Source of the DNA: DASQFQ01 sp963811595
GTDB taxonomy: Bacteria > Actinomycetota > Thermoleophilia > Solirubrobacterales > Solirubrobacteraceae
Reading direction: 5' to 3'
Assembly (NCBI GenBank): GCA_963811595.1
Contig: CAWERW010000007.1
Location: 186,001-250,000 of the forward strand
Length of the DNA: 64,000 nt
Part shown: one piece after another, positions 38,361 to 45,626 of the stretch
How the letters are laid out: each line of letters starts with the position of its first letter
Numbering within the stretch: position 1 is the stretch's first letter
Notes under the pieces: model-generated
The model's input: the letters and a program-made list of their open reading frames with translations, nothing else
Database searches by the model: none
What the model was told of the DNA's origin: nothing
Program-made: the position numbers and the translations under genes

Positions 38361-39848
38361 TCAGCTGCCCCACTCGACGCCGGTCCAGCGCGAGCCGGTC
38401 CAGCGCGAGCCCGTCCAGCGGCTGCCGGTCCAGCGCGAGCCGGTCCAGCGCGAGCCGGTCCAGCGGCTGCCGGTCCAGCGCGAGCCGGTCCAGCGCGAGC
38501 CCTTCAGGTTCTCGACTGCGAACTGGTTGGAGACCGCACCGCGCAGCCAGCCGCCGAGCCGGGCGGGGAGGAAGCGCTGCGCGACGCCGCGGCGGGGGAG
38601 CGTGGCGAGCGCGGAGGCGGCGACGTCGACCACACCGGCGCCCTGGAGCGACGCGTCAGTGCCGGGAAGGGGGCGGGCGCCGGCGCGGAGGAGCGCCTTG
38701 ACCTCGTCGGGGTCGAGCCTGGGACGGTCGCCGATCAGCAGCGCGGCGGCGCCGGAGACGGTGGCGGCGGCCTGCGAGGTGCCCGAGCCGCGGAAGCCGC
38801 CGTCGAGGCGGGCGGCCGGGAAGGCCTCGTCGAGGAACGAGCCGACGACGCGGTTGGAGACGATGGCGACGCCGGGAGCGACGACGTCGGGGCCGCGCGT
38901 CGCCGAGCCGCGGCTCGAGAACGGGGCGACGAAGTCGTCGGAGGTCGCAGCGGTCGGGCCGGAGTCCAGCGCGCCGACGGCCACGAGGTAGGGGTCATGC
39001 GCGGGCGAGTCGAGGTGCTCGGCCTCGGCGCCGCCGTTGCCGGCGGAGGCGATGACGACGACGCCGTCGTGCCAGGCGCGCTCGGCGGCGTAGGCCAGCG
39101 GGTCGTCGCGGTAGGAGCCCTCGGTCTCGGCGCCGAACGCGAGGTTCACGACGCGGACGTCGAGGCTGCCGCGGTCGCCGTGGCGGGTCACCCAGTCGAG
39201 CGCGGAGAGGAGGCGCACGAGCGAGGTCGAGCCGTCGCTGTCGGCGACCTTGACGTTGACGATGCGGGCCTGCGGCGCGACCGCGGCGACGATGCCGGCG
39301 AGGTGCGTGCCGTGGCCGAAGGAGTCGAGGTGGCGGAGCTCGTCGACGCGTGCGTCGGAGGAGAAGTCGGGGCCGTTGACGACGCGGCCGGCGAGCGAGC
39401 CGCTGGGCGAGACGCCCGAGTCGATGATCGCCACGTCGGTGGGGCCGCCGTCGAGCGTGCCGGCGTTGACGGTGCCGCGCAGCGCGTCGAGCGTGGTGCT
39501 CGGCGTGGCGGGCGTGACGACGACCTCGGCGGCGCTGCGCAGCGCGTAGGAGCGGTCACGATGCACGGCGCGGACGCCGCGGACGCCGCGCAGCGCGCGC
39601 ACCGCGCTGCGCGGAACCCGGGCGGAGAACCCGCGAACCAGCGGGATCTTGCGCACCACACGTCCGCCCAGGCCCTCGACCGCGCGCTCCGGTGCGCTGC
39701 CGGCGCCTGCCTTCTCCATCACCACGACGAGCGACGTGCGCTCGGCCGCGGACGCCTGTGGGGGCGTGAAGGAGAGCAGGACGGCAATGCCCGAGAGGAC
39801 GGAGAGGGAGATCCCCCAGCGAATGGCGTGTGGTGAACGATTGGCCAT
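38361..39848 (-). CDS. Subtilisin-like S8 serine protease with GSRWT repeat tail
   Basis: A 495-residue secreted protease starting at ATG 39848 (a longer ORF to 40046 is not needed). After the signal segment ('SLSVLSGIAVLLSF') is a short inhibitor-like prodomain, then the S8 triad: Asp143 in 'AIIDSGVSP', His182 in 'GHGTHLAGI', Ser358 in 'GSGTSQAAATVSG'. The C-terminus is eight tandem GSRWT units followed by 'GVEWGS'. Such Trp repeats are seen on some actinobacterial S8 proteins; their role is not known to me. Possibly surface retention or carbohydrate binding. Confidence 0.9.
   Translation of the reverse strand: MANRSPHAIRWGISLSVLSGIAVLLSFTPPQASAAERTSLVVVMEKAGAGSAPERAVEGLGGRVVRKIPLVRGFSARVPRSAVRALRGVRGVRAVHRDRSYALRSAAEVVVTPATPSTTLDALRGTVNAGTLDGGPTDVAIIDSGVSPSGSLAGRVVNGPDFSSDARVDELRHLDSFGHGTHLAGIVAAVAPQARIVNVKVADSDGSTSLVRLLSALDWVTRHGDRGSLDVRVVNLAFGAETEGSYRDDPLAYAAERAWHDGVVVIASAGNGGAEAEHLDSPAHDPYLVAVGALDSGPTAATSDDFVAPFSSRGSATRGPDVVAPGVAIVSNRVVGSFLDEAFPAARLDGGFRGSGTSQAAATVSGAAALLIGDRPRLDPDEVKALLRAGARPLPGTDASLQGAGVVDVAASALATLPRRGVAQRFLPARLGGWLRGAVSNQFAVENLKGSRWTGSRWTGSRWTGSRWTGSRWTGSRWTGSRWTGSRWTGVEWGS
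38379..38501 (-). repeat. Eight 15-bp tandem repeats encoding GSRWT
   Basis: Eight units of 15 bp encode (GSRWT)8 plus a closing Gly. Most units use TCG for Ser (type A); units 3 and 6 from the left end use AGC (type B), so the order is A A B A A B A A. That pattern implies duplication of a 45-bp three-unit block as well as single units. Confidence 0.95.
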
Positions 39849-40026
39849 CGACGGTGCTTTCGGCCCCGCGAGGCCGTCCGCCCACGCTCTGGCAGCTTGG
39901 TTCGACCACCCGGGAGCTTGTGGAAGCTTTCGCGCCGGGGAGGGGAGGTTCGTCCAGGACCTGCCTGAGCGCGCAGCTTCCGGGCACGGGCTGTCGAAGA
40001 ACCCCTTACCTGCCGATGACTCGAAC

Positions 40027-41124
40027 GTGCAGCAGTCCCTGAGCAACCACCTCGGGCGTGCCCGTCACGTCCTGCGCCACGGCATGGCCGTCGCGCGCCA
40101 CCAGGACCTCGACCTCGAGACGGGCCTGCGCACGCGCGCCGGCCTGCATGCCGACCTCGCTCGCCTCAATGGCATCCCCGCGCGCGTGGAGCTGCTGGCG
40201 CTGTATCCCGGCAACGACCTCGACGACGTGCTGCTCACGAGCGCCGATCTCGAGCTGCCGCGCCGCCTCGGCGACGCCCTGCAGTCCGCGTGCGCCCCGC
40301 TCGGCGCCCGCGCGTACCGGATCGACGCCTCGCTCTACGCCTTCCTCGGCCCGGTCGACACCGGCGCGCTGACGCCGGCCGCCGCGGCCCACTCCGCGCT
40401 CGGCGCCATTTCCGAGCGGCTCGCCGCCGGAGCGGTGCGCGGCGAGGCGCGGATCCCCGACGAGGCGTCCGACGGCGCCGGCGCGCTCGCGGTCGCCCAC
40501 GAGCGCCTGCGCGCCAGGGCGCGCTGGCAGCGCCTGTCGTCCGAGCGTCAGGTCCGTGACGTGCTGCTGCAGATCCTCTCCGAGCGACGCGCCGGCGGAT
40601 CGTCGGTCGGCCTCCCGCGCGTCGCCGCACACGCGATCGCCGTCGGGCGCCGGCTCGGCCTCGCGCTCGGCGAGCTCGACGACGTCGTGCGCGCCGCCGA
40701 GCTCCAGGACATCGGCATGCTCGCCGTGCCCGAGGCGATCCTGCACAAGCGCTCCGCCCTCGAGCCCGAGGAGTGGGCGCAGATCCGCCGCCATCCCGTG
40801 GTCGGCGAGCGCATCCTCTCCGCCGCGCCCGCGCTGTCGCCGGTGGCGCGGCTCGTGCGCTCCAGCTACGAGCGCTACGACGGCACCGGCTACCCGGACG
40901 GCATCCGCGGCGAGCGGATCCCGCTCGGCTCGCGCATCATCGCGGTCTGCGTCGCCTACGACGCCATGACCTCGCCGCGCCCGTACCGCGAGGCGCTGCC
41001 GACCGCGACCGCCTTCGAGGAGCTCTGCCGCTGCGCCGGCCGCCAGTTCGACCCGATGGTCGTCGCCGCGTTCTGCGCGGAGATGAACCAGCTCGATCCC
41101 GAGGCGGCGACGGCGACATCATGA
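40027..41124 (+). CDS. HD-GYP-family protein with degenerate active site
   Basis: About 365 residues from GTG 40027; no clear ribosome site, and ATG 40084 is an alternative. The N-terminal ~150 residues look like a degenerate GGDEF ('LDLETGLRTRAGLHADLARL'). The rest is HD-GYP: 'ELQDIGMLAVPEAIL', 'RRHPVVGERIL', 'YDGTGYPDGIRGERIPLGSR'. The canonical LHDIGK has become LQDIGM, HHE is replaced by 'SYE', and D-x-YDA by 'VAYDAM', so several metal ligands are lost. It is likely a c-di-GMP sensor or scaffold, not a phosphodiesterase. Coupled by ATGA overlap to the GGDEF-EAL gene. Confidence 0.82.
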   Translation: MQQSLSNHLGRARHVLRHGMAVARHQDLDLETGLRTRAGLHADLARLNGIPARVELLALYPGNDLDDVLLTSADLELPRRLGDALQSACAPLGARAYRIDASLYAFLGPVDTGALTPAAAAHSALGAISERLAAGAVRGEARIPDEASDGAGALAVAHERLRARARWQRLSSERQVRDVLLQILSERRAGGSSVGLPRVAAHAIAVGRRLGLALGELDDVVRAAELQDIGMLAVPEAILHKRSALEPEEWAQIRRHPVVGERILSAAPALSPVARLVRSSYERYDGTGYPDGIRGERIPLGSRIIAVCVAYDAMTSPRPYREALPTATAFEELCRCAGRQFDPMVVAAFCAEMNQLDPEAATATS

Positions 41125-43199
41125 GCTCGCAGGCCTACGTGAACGGCAGCGGCCTCGACGAGGCCCTGCGGCGTGTCGTCGAGCTCGAGGAGGAGGTCAA
41201 GCACCGGGCGCTGCACGACCCGCTGACCGGGCTGCCGAACCGCGCGCTGTTCGTCGACCGCGTCCACCACGCGCTCGCGCTTGCCGCCCGCGACGGTGGC
41301 TCCGTCGCCGTGCTCGTGCTCGACGTCGACCGCTTCAAGCTCGTCAACGACACGCTCGGCCACCAGCGCGGCGACGAGCTGCTCGTCGAGCTGGGCCGCC
41401 GGCTCGCGCCACACGTCGCCGCGAGCGACACGCTGGCGCGCATGGGCGGCGACGAGTTCGCAGTGCTGTGCGAGGGCCAGCCCGGCGAGCGCGGCGCGAT
41501 CGAGGTCGCGCAGGGGCTGCTCGACGCGCTGTCGGCCCCGCTCGTGATCGGCGATCGCTCCACGTTCATCGCCGCCTCGATCGGCATCGTGGTCAGCGAC
41601 GGGCGCAGCCACTCCGCGGAGACGCTCGTCCGCGACGCCGACGTCGCGATGTACCGCGCCAAGGACCACGGCGGCGCGCGCTACGAGCTGTTCGACAGCG
41701 GGATGCGGCGGCGCATGATGGAGCGCCTCAAGCTCGAGGAGGACCTGCGGGGCGCGCTCGAGCGCGACGAGCTCGAGCTCTACTACCAGCCGATCATCGA
41801 CCTCGACCGGCGCAGCATCGTCGCCGTCGAGGGACTCGTGCGCTGGCGCCACCCGCAGGACGGGATCGTGCTGCCGGGCGCGTTCGTGCCCGTCGCCGAG
41901 GAGAGCGGGCTGATCGTGCCGCTCGGGCGCTGGGTGCTGCTCGAGGCGTGCCGCCAGCTCGCGCGCTGGACCGCCGACCCCGCCATCGACCTTCCCTGCC
42001 TGACCGTCAACCTCTCGGGCCGCCAGCTCGCCGAGGCGTCGCTGCCGGAGGAGCTCGCGGCCATCCTGCGCCAGACCGGCGTCGAGCCCGACCGGCTCGG
42101 GCTGGAGCTGACCGAGAGCGTGCTGATGGAGGAGACCTCCTCGCCGACCGCGGTGCTGCAGGACCTCAAGGACCTCGGCGTGCGGCTGATGCTCGACGAC
42201 TTCGGGACCGGCTACTCCTCGCTCAACCACGTCAAGCGCTTCCCGATCGAGGCGATCAAGGTCGACCGCGCGTTCTGCGCCGGCGTCGTCGAGGACGAGG
42301 GCGACCGCCACATCCTGCGCGCGATCGTCTCGATGGCGAGCGCGATGAACGTCGCCGTCGTCGCCGAGGGCGTCGAAGGCGCCGAGCAGGCGCGCTGGCT
42401 GCGCCACCTCGGGATCGGGCTCGCGCAGGGCTACGCCTTCGGGCGCCCGGCGCCCGCCTCCGTGATAGAGGCGCTGCTGCGCGACGGCCTGCCGCTCGAG
42501 CGGCTCGCGCTGGCGTTCGAGCCGCTGACCGACGAGCCCGCCGTCGTGCCCGCGCCGCCGCGCGGCCTGACCGAGCCGAACCAGCCCGCCGCCGCGGGCG
42601 GCGCCACCGTCACGCTCGGCGAGGCCGCCGAGGCGCTCGGGATCTCCACCAGCACCGTGCGCCGCTGGGCCGACACGGGCCGCATCCAGGTCGTGCGTAC
42701 GAGCGGCGGCCACCGCCGCTTCCCCGCCTCCGAGCTGCGGCGCCTGAACTCCGAGACCGCCTCCGCGACCCGCCCCGAGGTCCGCCCGGTCGCGCTCCCC
42801 ACCGAGCCGCTGGCGATCCTGCACGAGCTGCTCGGCGGCTCCGCGGGCGATCTCGCCGCGGCCGTCGCCCGCGGTCTCTACGACGGCCCCCCGGGCTGGT
42901 TCGCGAGCGTCCCGGGCCGCGAGCAGCTCGGCACGTGGGCGGCCGCCCTCGCCGGCGCATGCCGCAGCGGCGACTACGACGTCGCGCTCGAAGCGACGCG
43001 GCGCCTCATCACCCACGCCGACCTCGCCGGCGCGACGCTGGTCGAGCGGCACACGTTCCTCGAGCGCTTCGGCGACGCCACGACGCGCACGCTGGCCGAC
43101 CGCGGCGCGACCCGGCCCGAGCTGGTCGGCGCGCGGCGCCTGTTCAACCGCCTGCGCCAGGTCGTGCTCGAAGCGGCCGACGCGCGCGCGGCGGCCTAG
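41121..43199 (+). CDS. GGDEF-EAL protein fused to MerR-like HTH domain
   Basis: A 692-residue protein. GGDEF domain (about 30-190) with intact 'MGGDEFAVL'; EAL domain (about 203-450) with 'AVEGLVRWRHP', 'LELTESVLM', 'LDDFGTGYSSL', 'IKVDRAF' and 'VVAEGVEG', so catalytic residues look complete. After a linker, residues about 494-540 form a MerR/excisionase-type winged helix ('TLGEAAEALGISTSTVRRWA', then 'VVRTSGGHRRFPASELRRLN'), followed by a ~150-residue helical domain. A direct c-di-GMP-linked DNA-binding role is suggested. Overlaps the HD-GYP stop by ATGA. Confidence 0.9.
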   Translation: MSSQAYVNGSGLDEALRRVVELEEEVKHRALHDPLTGLPNRALFVDRVHHALALAARDGGSVAVLVLDVDRFKLVNDTLGHQRGDELLVELGRRLAPHVAASDTLARMGGDEFAVLCEGQPGERGAIEVAQGLLDALSAPLVIGDRSTFIAASIGIVVSDGRSHSAETLVRDADVAMYRAKDHGGARYELFDSGMRRRMMERLKLEEDLRGALERDELELYYQPIIDLDRRSIVAVEGLVRWRHPQDGIVLPGAFVPVAEESGLIVPLGRWVLLEACRQLARWTADPAIDLPCLTVNLSGRQLAEASLPEELAAILRQTGVEPDRLGLELTESVLMEETSSPTAVLQDLKDLGVRLMLDDFGTGYSSLNHVKRFPIEAIKVDRAFCAGVVEDEGDRHILRAIVSMASAMNVAVVAEGVEGAEQARWLRHLGIGLAQGYAFGRPAPASVIEALLRDGLPLERLALAFEPLTDEPAVVPAPPRGLTEPNQPAAAGGATVTLGEAAEALGISTSTVRRWADTGRIQVVRTSGGHRRFPASELRRLNSETASATRPEVRPVALPTEPLAILHELLGGSAGDLAAAVARGLYDGPPGWFASVPGREQLGTWAAALAGACRSGDYDVALEATRRLITHADLAGATLVERHTFLERFGDATTRTLADRGATRPELVGARRLFNRLRQVVLEAADARAAA

Positions 43200-43903
43200 C
43201 GCCCGAACCGCAGCCGCGCGAGGTTGAGCGCGGCCTCCGCGCTGACCTTCGCGTGGCGGTAGGCGTACGTCGCGTCGCCGCGCAGCCGCCCCCAGCGGGT
43301 GGTCTCGTAGGAGACGAAATCGCGCGGGCGCACGCGCGTGGGAAGCCCATCTCTCTGAAGAACCGTGAGCGCGCGCTCGGCGATCGCGATCTGGCCGAAC
43401 GCGGTCGGGTGGACGTGGTCGGCCATCAGGACGTCGCGGCCGCGGAAGCCGCTGAGGTCGACCACGAGCGCGCCCGCCTCGCGGGCGCGGCGCTCGATGA
43501 TCGCGTTGGCGTCGGCGACCTTCGCGCCCGCGCGCGGGCGGCCGAGGTCGAGCGGGAGCGTCGCGGTCAGCGTGCGCTCGCAGCGCGCGGCCACGAACGT
43601 CAGCGCCTCGCCGAGCCCCTGCTCGTAGGCGAACGGGTCCCAGTCGAAGGCGCGCACGTCGTTCGTGCCGATGTAGAGGCAGCCGAGGTCGAACGGGCCG
43701 CCGGGCGCGGCGGCGTGACGCTCGAAGGCCGGGATCTGCTCGTCGAGCACGCTGCGGACGCTTGCGCCGTCGGTCGCGTAGGGCGTGTAGGGCAGCCCGA
43801 GCGCGCGCGCCGTCCACAACGCCCACGATTGCAATGCGACGCCCCACTGCAGCTCGCCGCCCCCGTTCGTGATCGAGTCGCCGAAGGCGAGCACGCCGAG
43901 CAT
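43196..43903 (-). CDS. SGNH/GDSL hydrolase
   Basis: A 235-residue SGNH-fold esterase. Block I 'LAFGDSITNGGGEL' carries the nucleophile Ser, block III 'YIGTNDVRAFD' the oxyanion Asn, and block V 'MADHVHPTAFGQ' the catalytic Asp and His. No signal peptide is seen, so it is probably cytoplasmic; substrates of this family are esters, often of lipids or sugars. The C-terminal ~40 residues are basic. Convergent 4-base overlap with the GGDEF-EAL-HTH gene. Confidence 0.88.
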   Translation of the reverse strand: MLGVLAFGDSITNGGGELQWGVALQSWALWTARALGLPYTPYATDGASVRSVLDEQIPAFERHAAAPGGPFDLGCLYIGTNDVRAFDWDPFAYEQGLGEALTFVAARCERTLTATLPLDLGRPRAGAKVADANAIIERRAREAGALVVDLSGFRGRDVLMADHVHPTAFGQIAIAERALTVLQRDGLPTRVRPRDFVSYETTRWGRLRGDATYAYRHAKVSAEAALNLARLRFGR

Positions 43904-43929
43904 CCCAGCACGCTAACAATGTGTCAGCC

Positions 43930-44478
43930 ATGGACTCGCTGCGCGGCAAGCTCCTGATCGCCTCACCCGCCCTGGTGGACCCCAACTTCCACCGCACGGT
44001 GATCCTGATCGCGGAGCACACCGGCGAGGGCGCGATGGGGCTCGTGCTCAACCGCCCCGCCGAGACGCTCGTGGCCGACGTCGTCCCGGACCTCTCCGAC
44101 CTCGCCGACGTCGGCGCGCCCGTCTACTTCGGCGGGCCCGTGGCCGCGGAGTCCGTGATCGTGCTCGCCGAGTTCGACCACCCGGAGCTGGCCGGCGTGC
44201 TGCTCGACGACGACCTCGGCTTCGTCGGCAGCGAGACGGCCGACGTCGGCGACGTCGCCGACGGCGTGCGCCGCGCGCGCGTGTTCGCCGGCCACGCCGG
44301 CTGGGGGCCCGGCCAGCTCGAGGGCGAGCTCGAGGACGAGTCCTGGATCATCGAGCCGCCCCAGCGCGCGGAGATCTTCGCCGAGGACGCCGACGGCCTG
44401 TGGTCGGCCGTGCTGCGCCGCAAGGGCCGCGAGTACGCGCTCCTCTCGACGATGCCGCCGGACCCGTCGGTCAACTAG
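43930..44478 (+). CDS. YqgE/AlgH family protein (UPF0301)
   Basis: About 182 residues. The start 'MDSLRGKLLIASPALVDPNF' and 'HRTVILIAEHTGEGAMGLVLN' are diagnostic for YqgE/AlgH, as is 'YFGGPVAAESVIVL' and 'FAGHAGWGPGQLEGELED'. The biochemical role is not firmly known (implicated in regulation in some Gram-negatives). A GTG at 43921 would add three residues. Divergent from the SGNH hydrolase. Confidence 0.9.
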   Translation: MDSLRGKLLIASPALVDPNFHRTVILIAEHTGEGAMGLVLNRPAETLVADVVPDLSDLADVGAPVYFGGPVAAESVIVLAEFDHPELAGVLLDDDLGFVGSETADVGDVADGVRRARVFAGHAGWGPGQLEGELEDESWIIEPPQRAEIFAEDADGLWSAVLRRKGREYALLSTMPPDPSVN

Positions 44479-44556
44479 TACCGCCGCAGGTACGGCTGTC
44501 CTCACTCGCATTGACGAGGTTGCCCCGTCGAACGGCGGGCCGCGGCGGAGCAGTAT

Positions 44557-44724
44557 GTGCGCATGCCCTCCGACGCCAACAACTTCAACTACGTGGAGTC
44601 CTCCATCCCCGAGGGCATGACCCTCGGCGAGTACCGCCGCTCGCGGATGCAGCGCAAGCCCAAGGTCGCCCGCAAGGGCCCGCGCTGGTTCCCGATGCCG
44701 CGCGTCCGCATCGCTTACGCGTAG
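44557..44724 (+). CDS. Small basic protein, 55 aa, hypothetical
   Basis: A short ORF followed 28 bases later by a strong hairpin terminator. GTG 44557 has GGAG six bases before it; ATG 44563 (53 residues) is the alternative. The product begins polar ('PSDANNFNYVESSIPEGM'), has 'TLGEYRRSRMQRKPKVARKG' and ends 'RWFPMPRVRIAYA'. No membrane segment. The isolated position with its own terminator, regular codon use and sensible composition support a real small gene, but I do not recognise the family. Confidence 0.65.
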   Translation: MRMPSDANNFNYVESSIPEGMTLGEYRRSRMQRKPKVARKGPRWFPMPRVRIAYA

Positions 44725-44752
44725 CCCTCCCCTCCTCTCTCTCCGCAGCACC

Positions 44753-44777
44753 GAAGGCCCGCCCACGGCGGGCCTTC
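44753..44777 (+). terminator. Hairpin after the 55-aa gene
   Basis: An 11-bp perfect stem (GAAGGCCCGCC / GGCGGGCCTTC) with a CAC loop, followed by TTGCTGT. It lies 28 bases after the stop of the small gene and probably ends its transcript; the U-tract is weak. Confidence 0.75.
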
Positions 44778-44792
44778 TTGCTGTCCCGGCGC

Positions 44793-44830
44793 AAAAAAAG
44801 ACCCGCCGCGGGGGGAGCGCGGCGGGTCTT
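44793..44830 (-). terminator. Intrinsic terminator on the minus strand
   Basis: A 12-bp perfect stem (AAGACCCGCCGC / GCGGCGGGTCTT, 44798-44830) whose minus-strand 3' side runs into seven U residues (A-tract 44793-44799). This is a textbook rho-independent terminator reading leftwards, which implies a transcript arriving from the right although no annotated minus-strand gene lies there. Confidence 0.85.
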
Positions 44831-45091
44831 GGAGCCTTCCGTGGCGGGTGTCTAGCGCGGGCGCAGCGCGGCCGGCGTGCCGGTGGGGGTGAGGCGCGGC
44901 GCCTGGTACATCGGCGCGTAGAGCAGAGTGAAGAGCGGGGGAGTCAAGGTTAGGTATCCGTCCTGGTCCTTTTCGGGTCGGCAGGAGATTGGCAGCCAGG
45001 GGAACCCCCGCGGGGGGTGCTGTCAGGCGTATGGGGGTGCGGGCTCCCGTACCCCGGGAATAGCCGCGGCGCGGCGCACGTCTAGCGGTTC
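44831..45091. other. Intergenic region between small gene/terminators and GNAT gene
   Basis: The gene-free stretch before the GNAT gene (about 367 bases counted from the small-gene stop) contains the two terminators, the candidate 31-aa ORF, a CCCCCGCGGGGG palindrome at about 45005-45016 and an A/T-richer patch around 44945-44995. No conventional ORF is seen on the plus strand. It probably holds the GNAT promoter and a minus-strand promoter, neither of which I can place with confidence. Confidence 0.5.
44852..44947 (-). CDS. Candidate minus-strand small ORF, 31 aa
   Basis: A TTG-initiated frame with stop TAG at 44852-44854, 22 bases ahead of the minus-strand terminator. It would encode a hydrophobic N-terminus ('LFTLLYAPMYQAPRL') and a Pro/Thr/Arg tail. 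No good ribosome site is visible (AGGA about 13 bases upstream). It is proposed only because a strong terminator shows that something is transcribed here; the transcript could instead be a non-coding RNA. Confidence 0.3.
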   Translation of the reverse strand: MTPPLFTLLYAPMYQAPRLTPTGTPAALRPR

Positions 45092-45598
45092 ATGTCGTCG
45101 CACCTCCTCCACCTCCCCGGCGAGATCCGCCTCGGCGTCCGGCCGATCGCGGGCGACGACAAGCCCGGCGTCGCCGCCCTCTTCCGCGGCCTCAGCGACG
45201 AGTCGCGGCGCCGCCGCTTCCTCGCCCCGAAGCCGAAGCTGAGCGCGCGCGACCTCGCGTTCCTGACCGAGGTCGACCAGCGCGACCACGTCGCGATCGT
45301 CGCCCAGGACGACGCCGGCGCGATCGTCGCCTCGGCGCGCTACGCGGCCTGGCCCGGCGAGCCCGGGCGCGCGGAGATCGCCTTCGAGGTCGCCGACGCG
45401 TGGCACGGCCGCGGCATCGGCACCGCGCTCGCCACCGAGCTCGTCGCGCACGCGCGCGGCGCCGGCCTGAGCGCCCTCACCGCCTCGACGCTGAGCGAGA
45501 ACAAGCCCGCGCGGGCGCTGCTCGTCAACCTCGGCTTCCGCCCCATGGGCACCGCCTCGGGCGTCGTCGAGTACGAGCTCGACCTGACCGTGGAATAG
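45092..45598 (+). CDS. GNAT-family N-acetyltransferase
   Basis: A 168-residue GNAT enzyme. 'GVRPIAGDDKPGVAALFRGL' begins the fold; 'EIAFEVADAWHGRGIGTALA' contains the acetyl-CoA pyrophosphate-binding R/Q-x-x-G-x-G/A signature (RGIGTAL), followed by 'LSALTASTLSENKPARALLV' and 'LGFRPMG'. 'LSDESRRRRFLAPKPKLS' resembles the GNAT domains found in Pat-like protein acetyltransferases, so a protein substrate is possible; it lacks the regulatory domain. Confidence 0.87.
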   Translation: MSSHLLHLPGEIRLGVRPIAGDDKPGVAALFRGLSDESRRRRFLAPKPKLSARDLAFLTEVDQRDHVAIVAQDDAGAIVASARYAAWPGEPGRAEIAFEVADAWHGRGIGTALATELVAHARGAGLSALTASTLSENKPARALLVNLGFRPMGTASGVVEYELDLTVE

Positions 45599-45626
45599 CA
45601 ACGCGCGAGCGCGCGTCTGCAACCCC

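Noticed and set aside
39849..40026. Possible riboswitch upstream of the S8 protease (two CGAAAGC segments)
   Set aside because: I compared it by eye with c-di-GMP and c-di-AMP riboswitch cores; the required conserved blocks are not all present.
44831..45091. Plus-strand coding sequence in the gap before the GNAT gene
   Set aside because: Frames contain stops or improbable composition, and no ribosome site precedes them.
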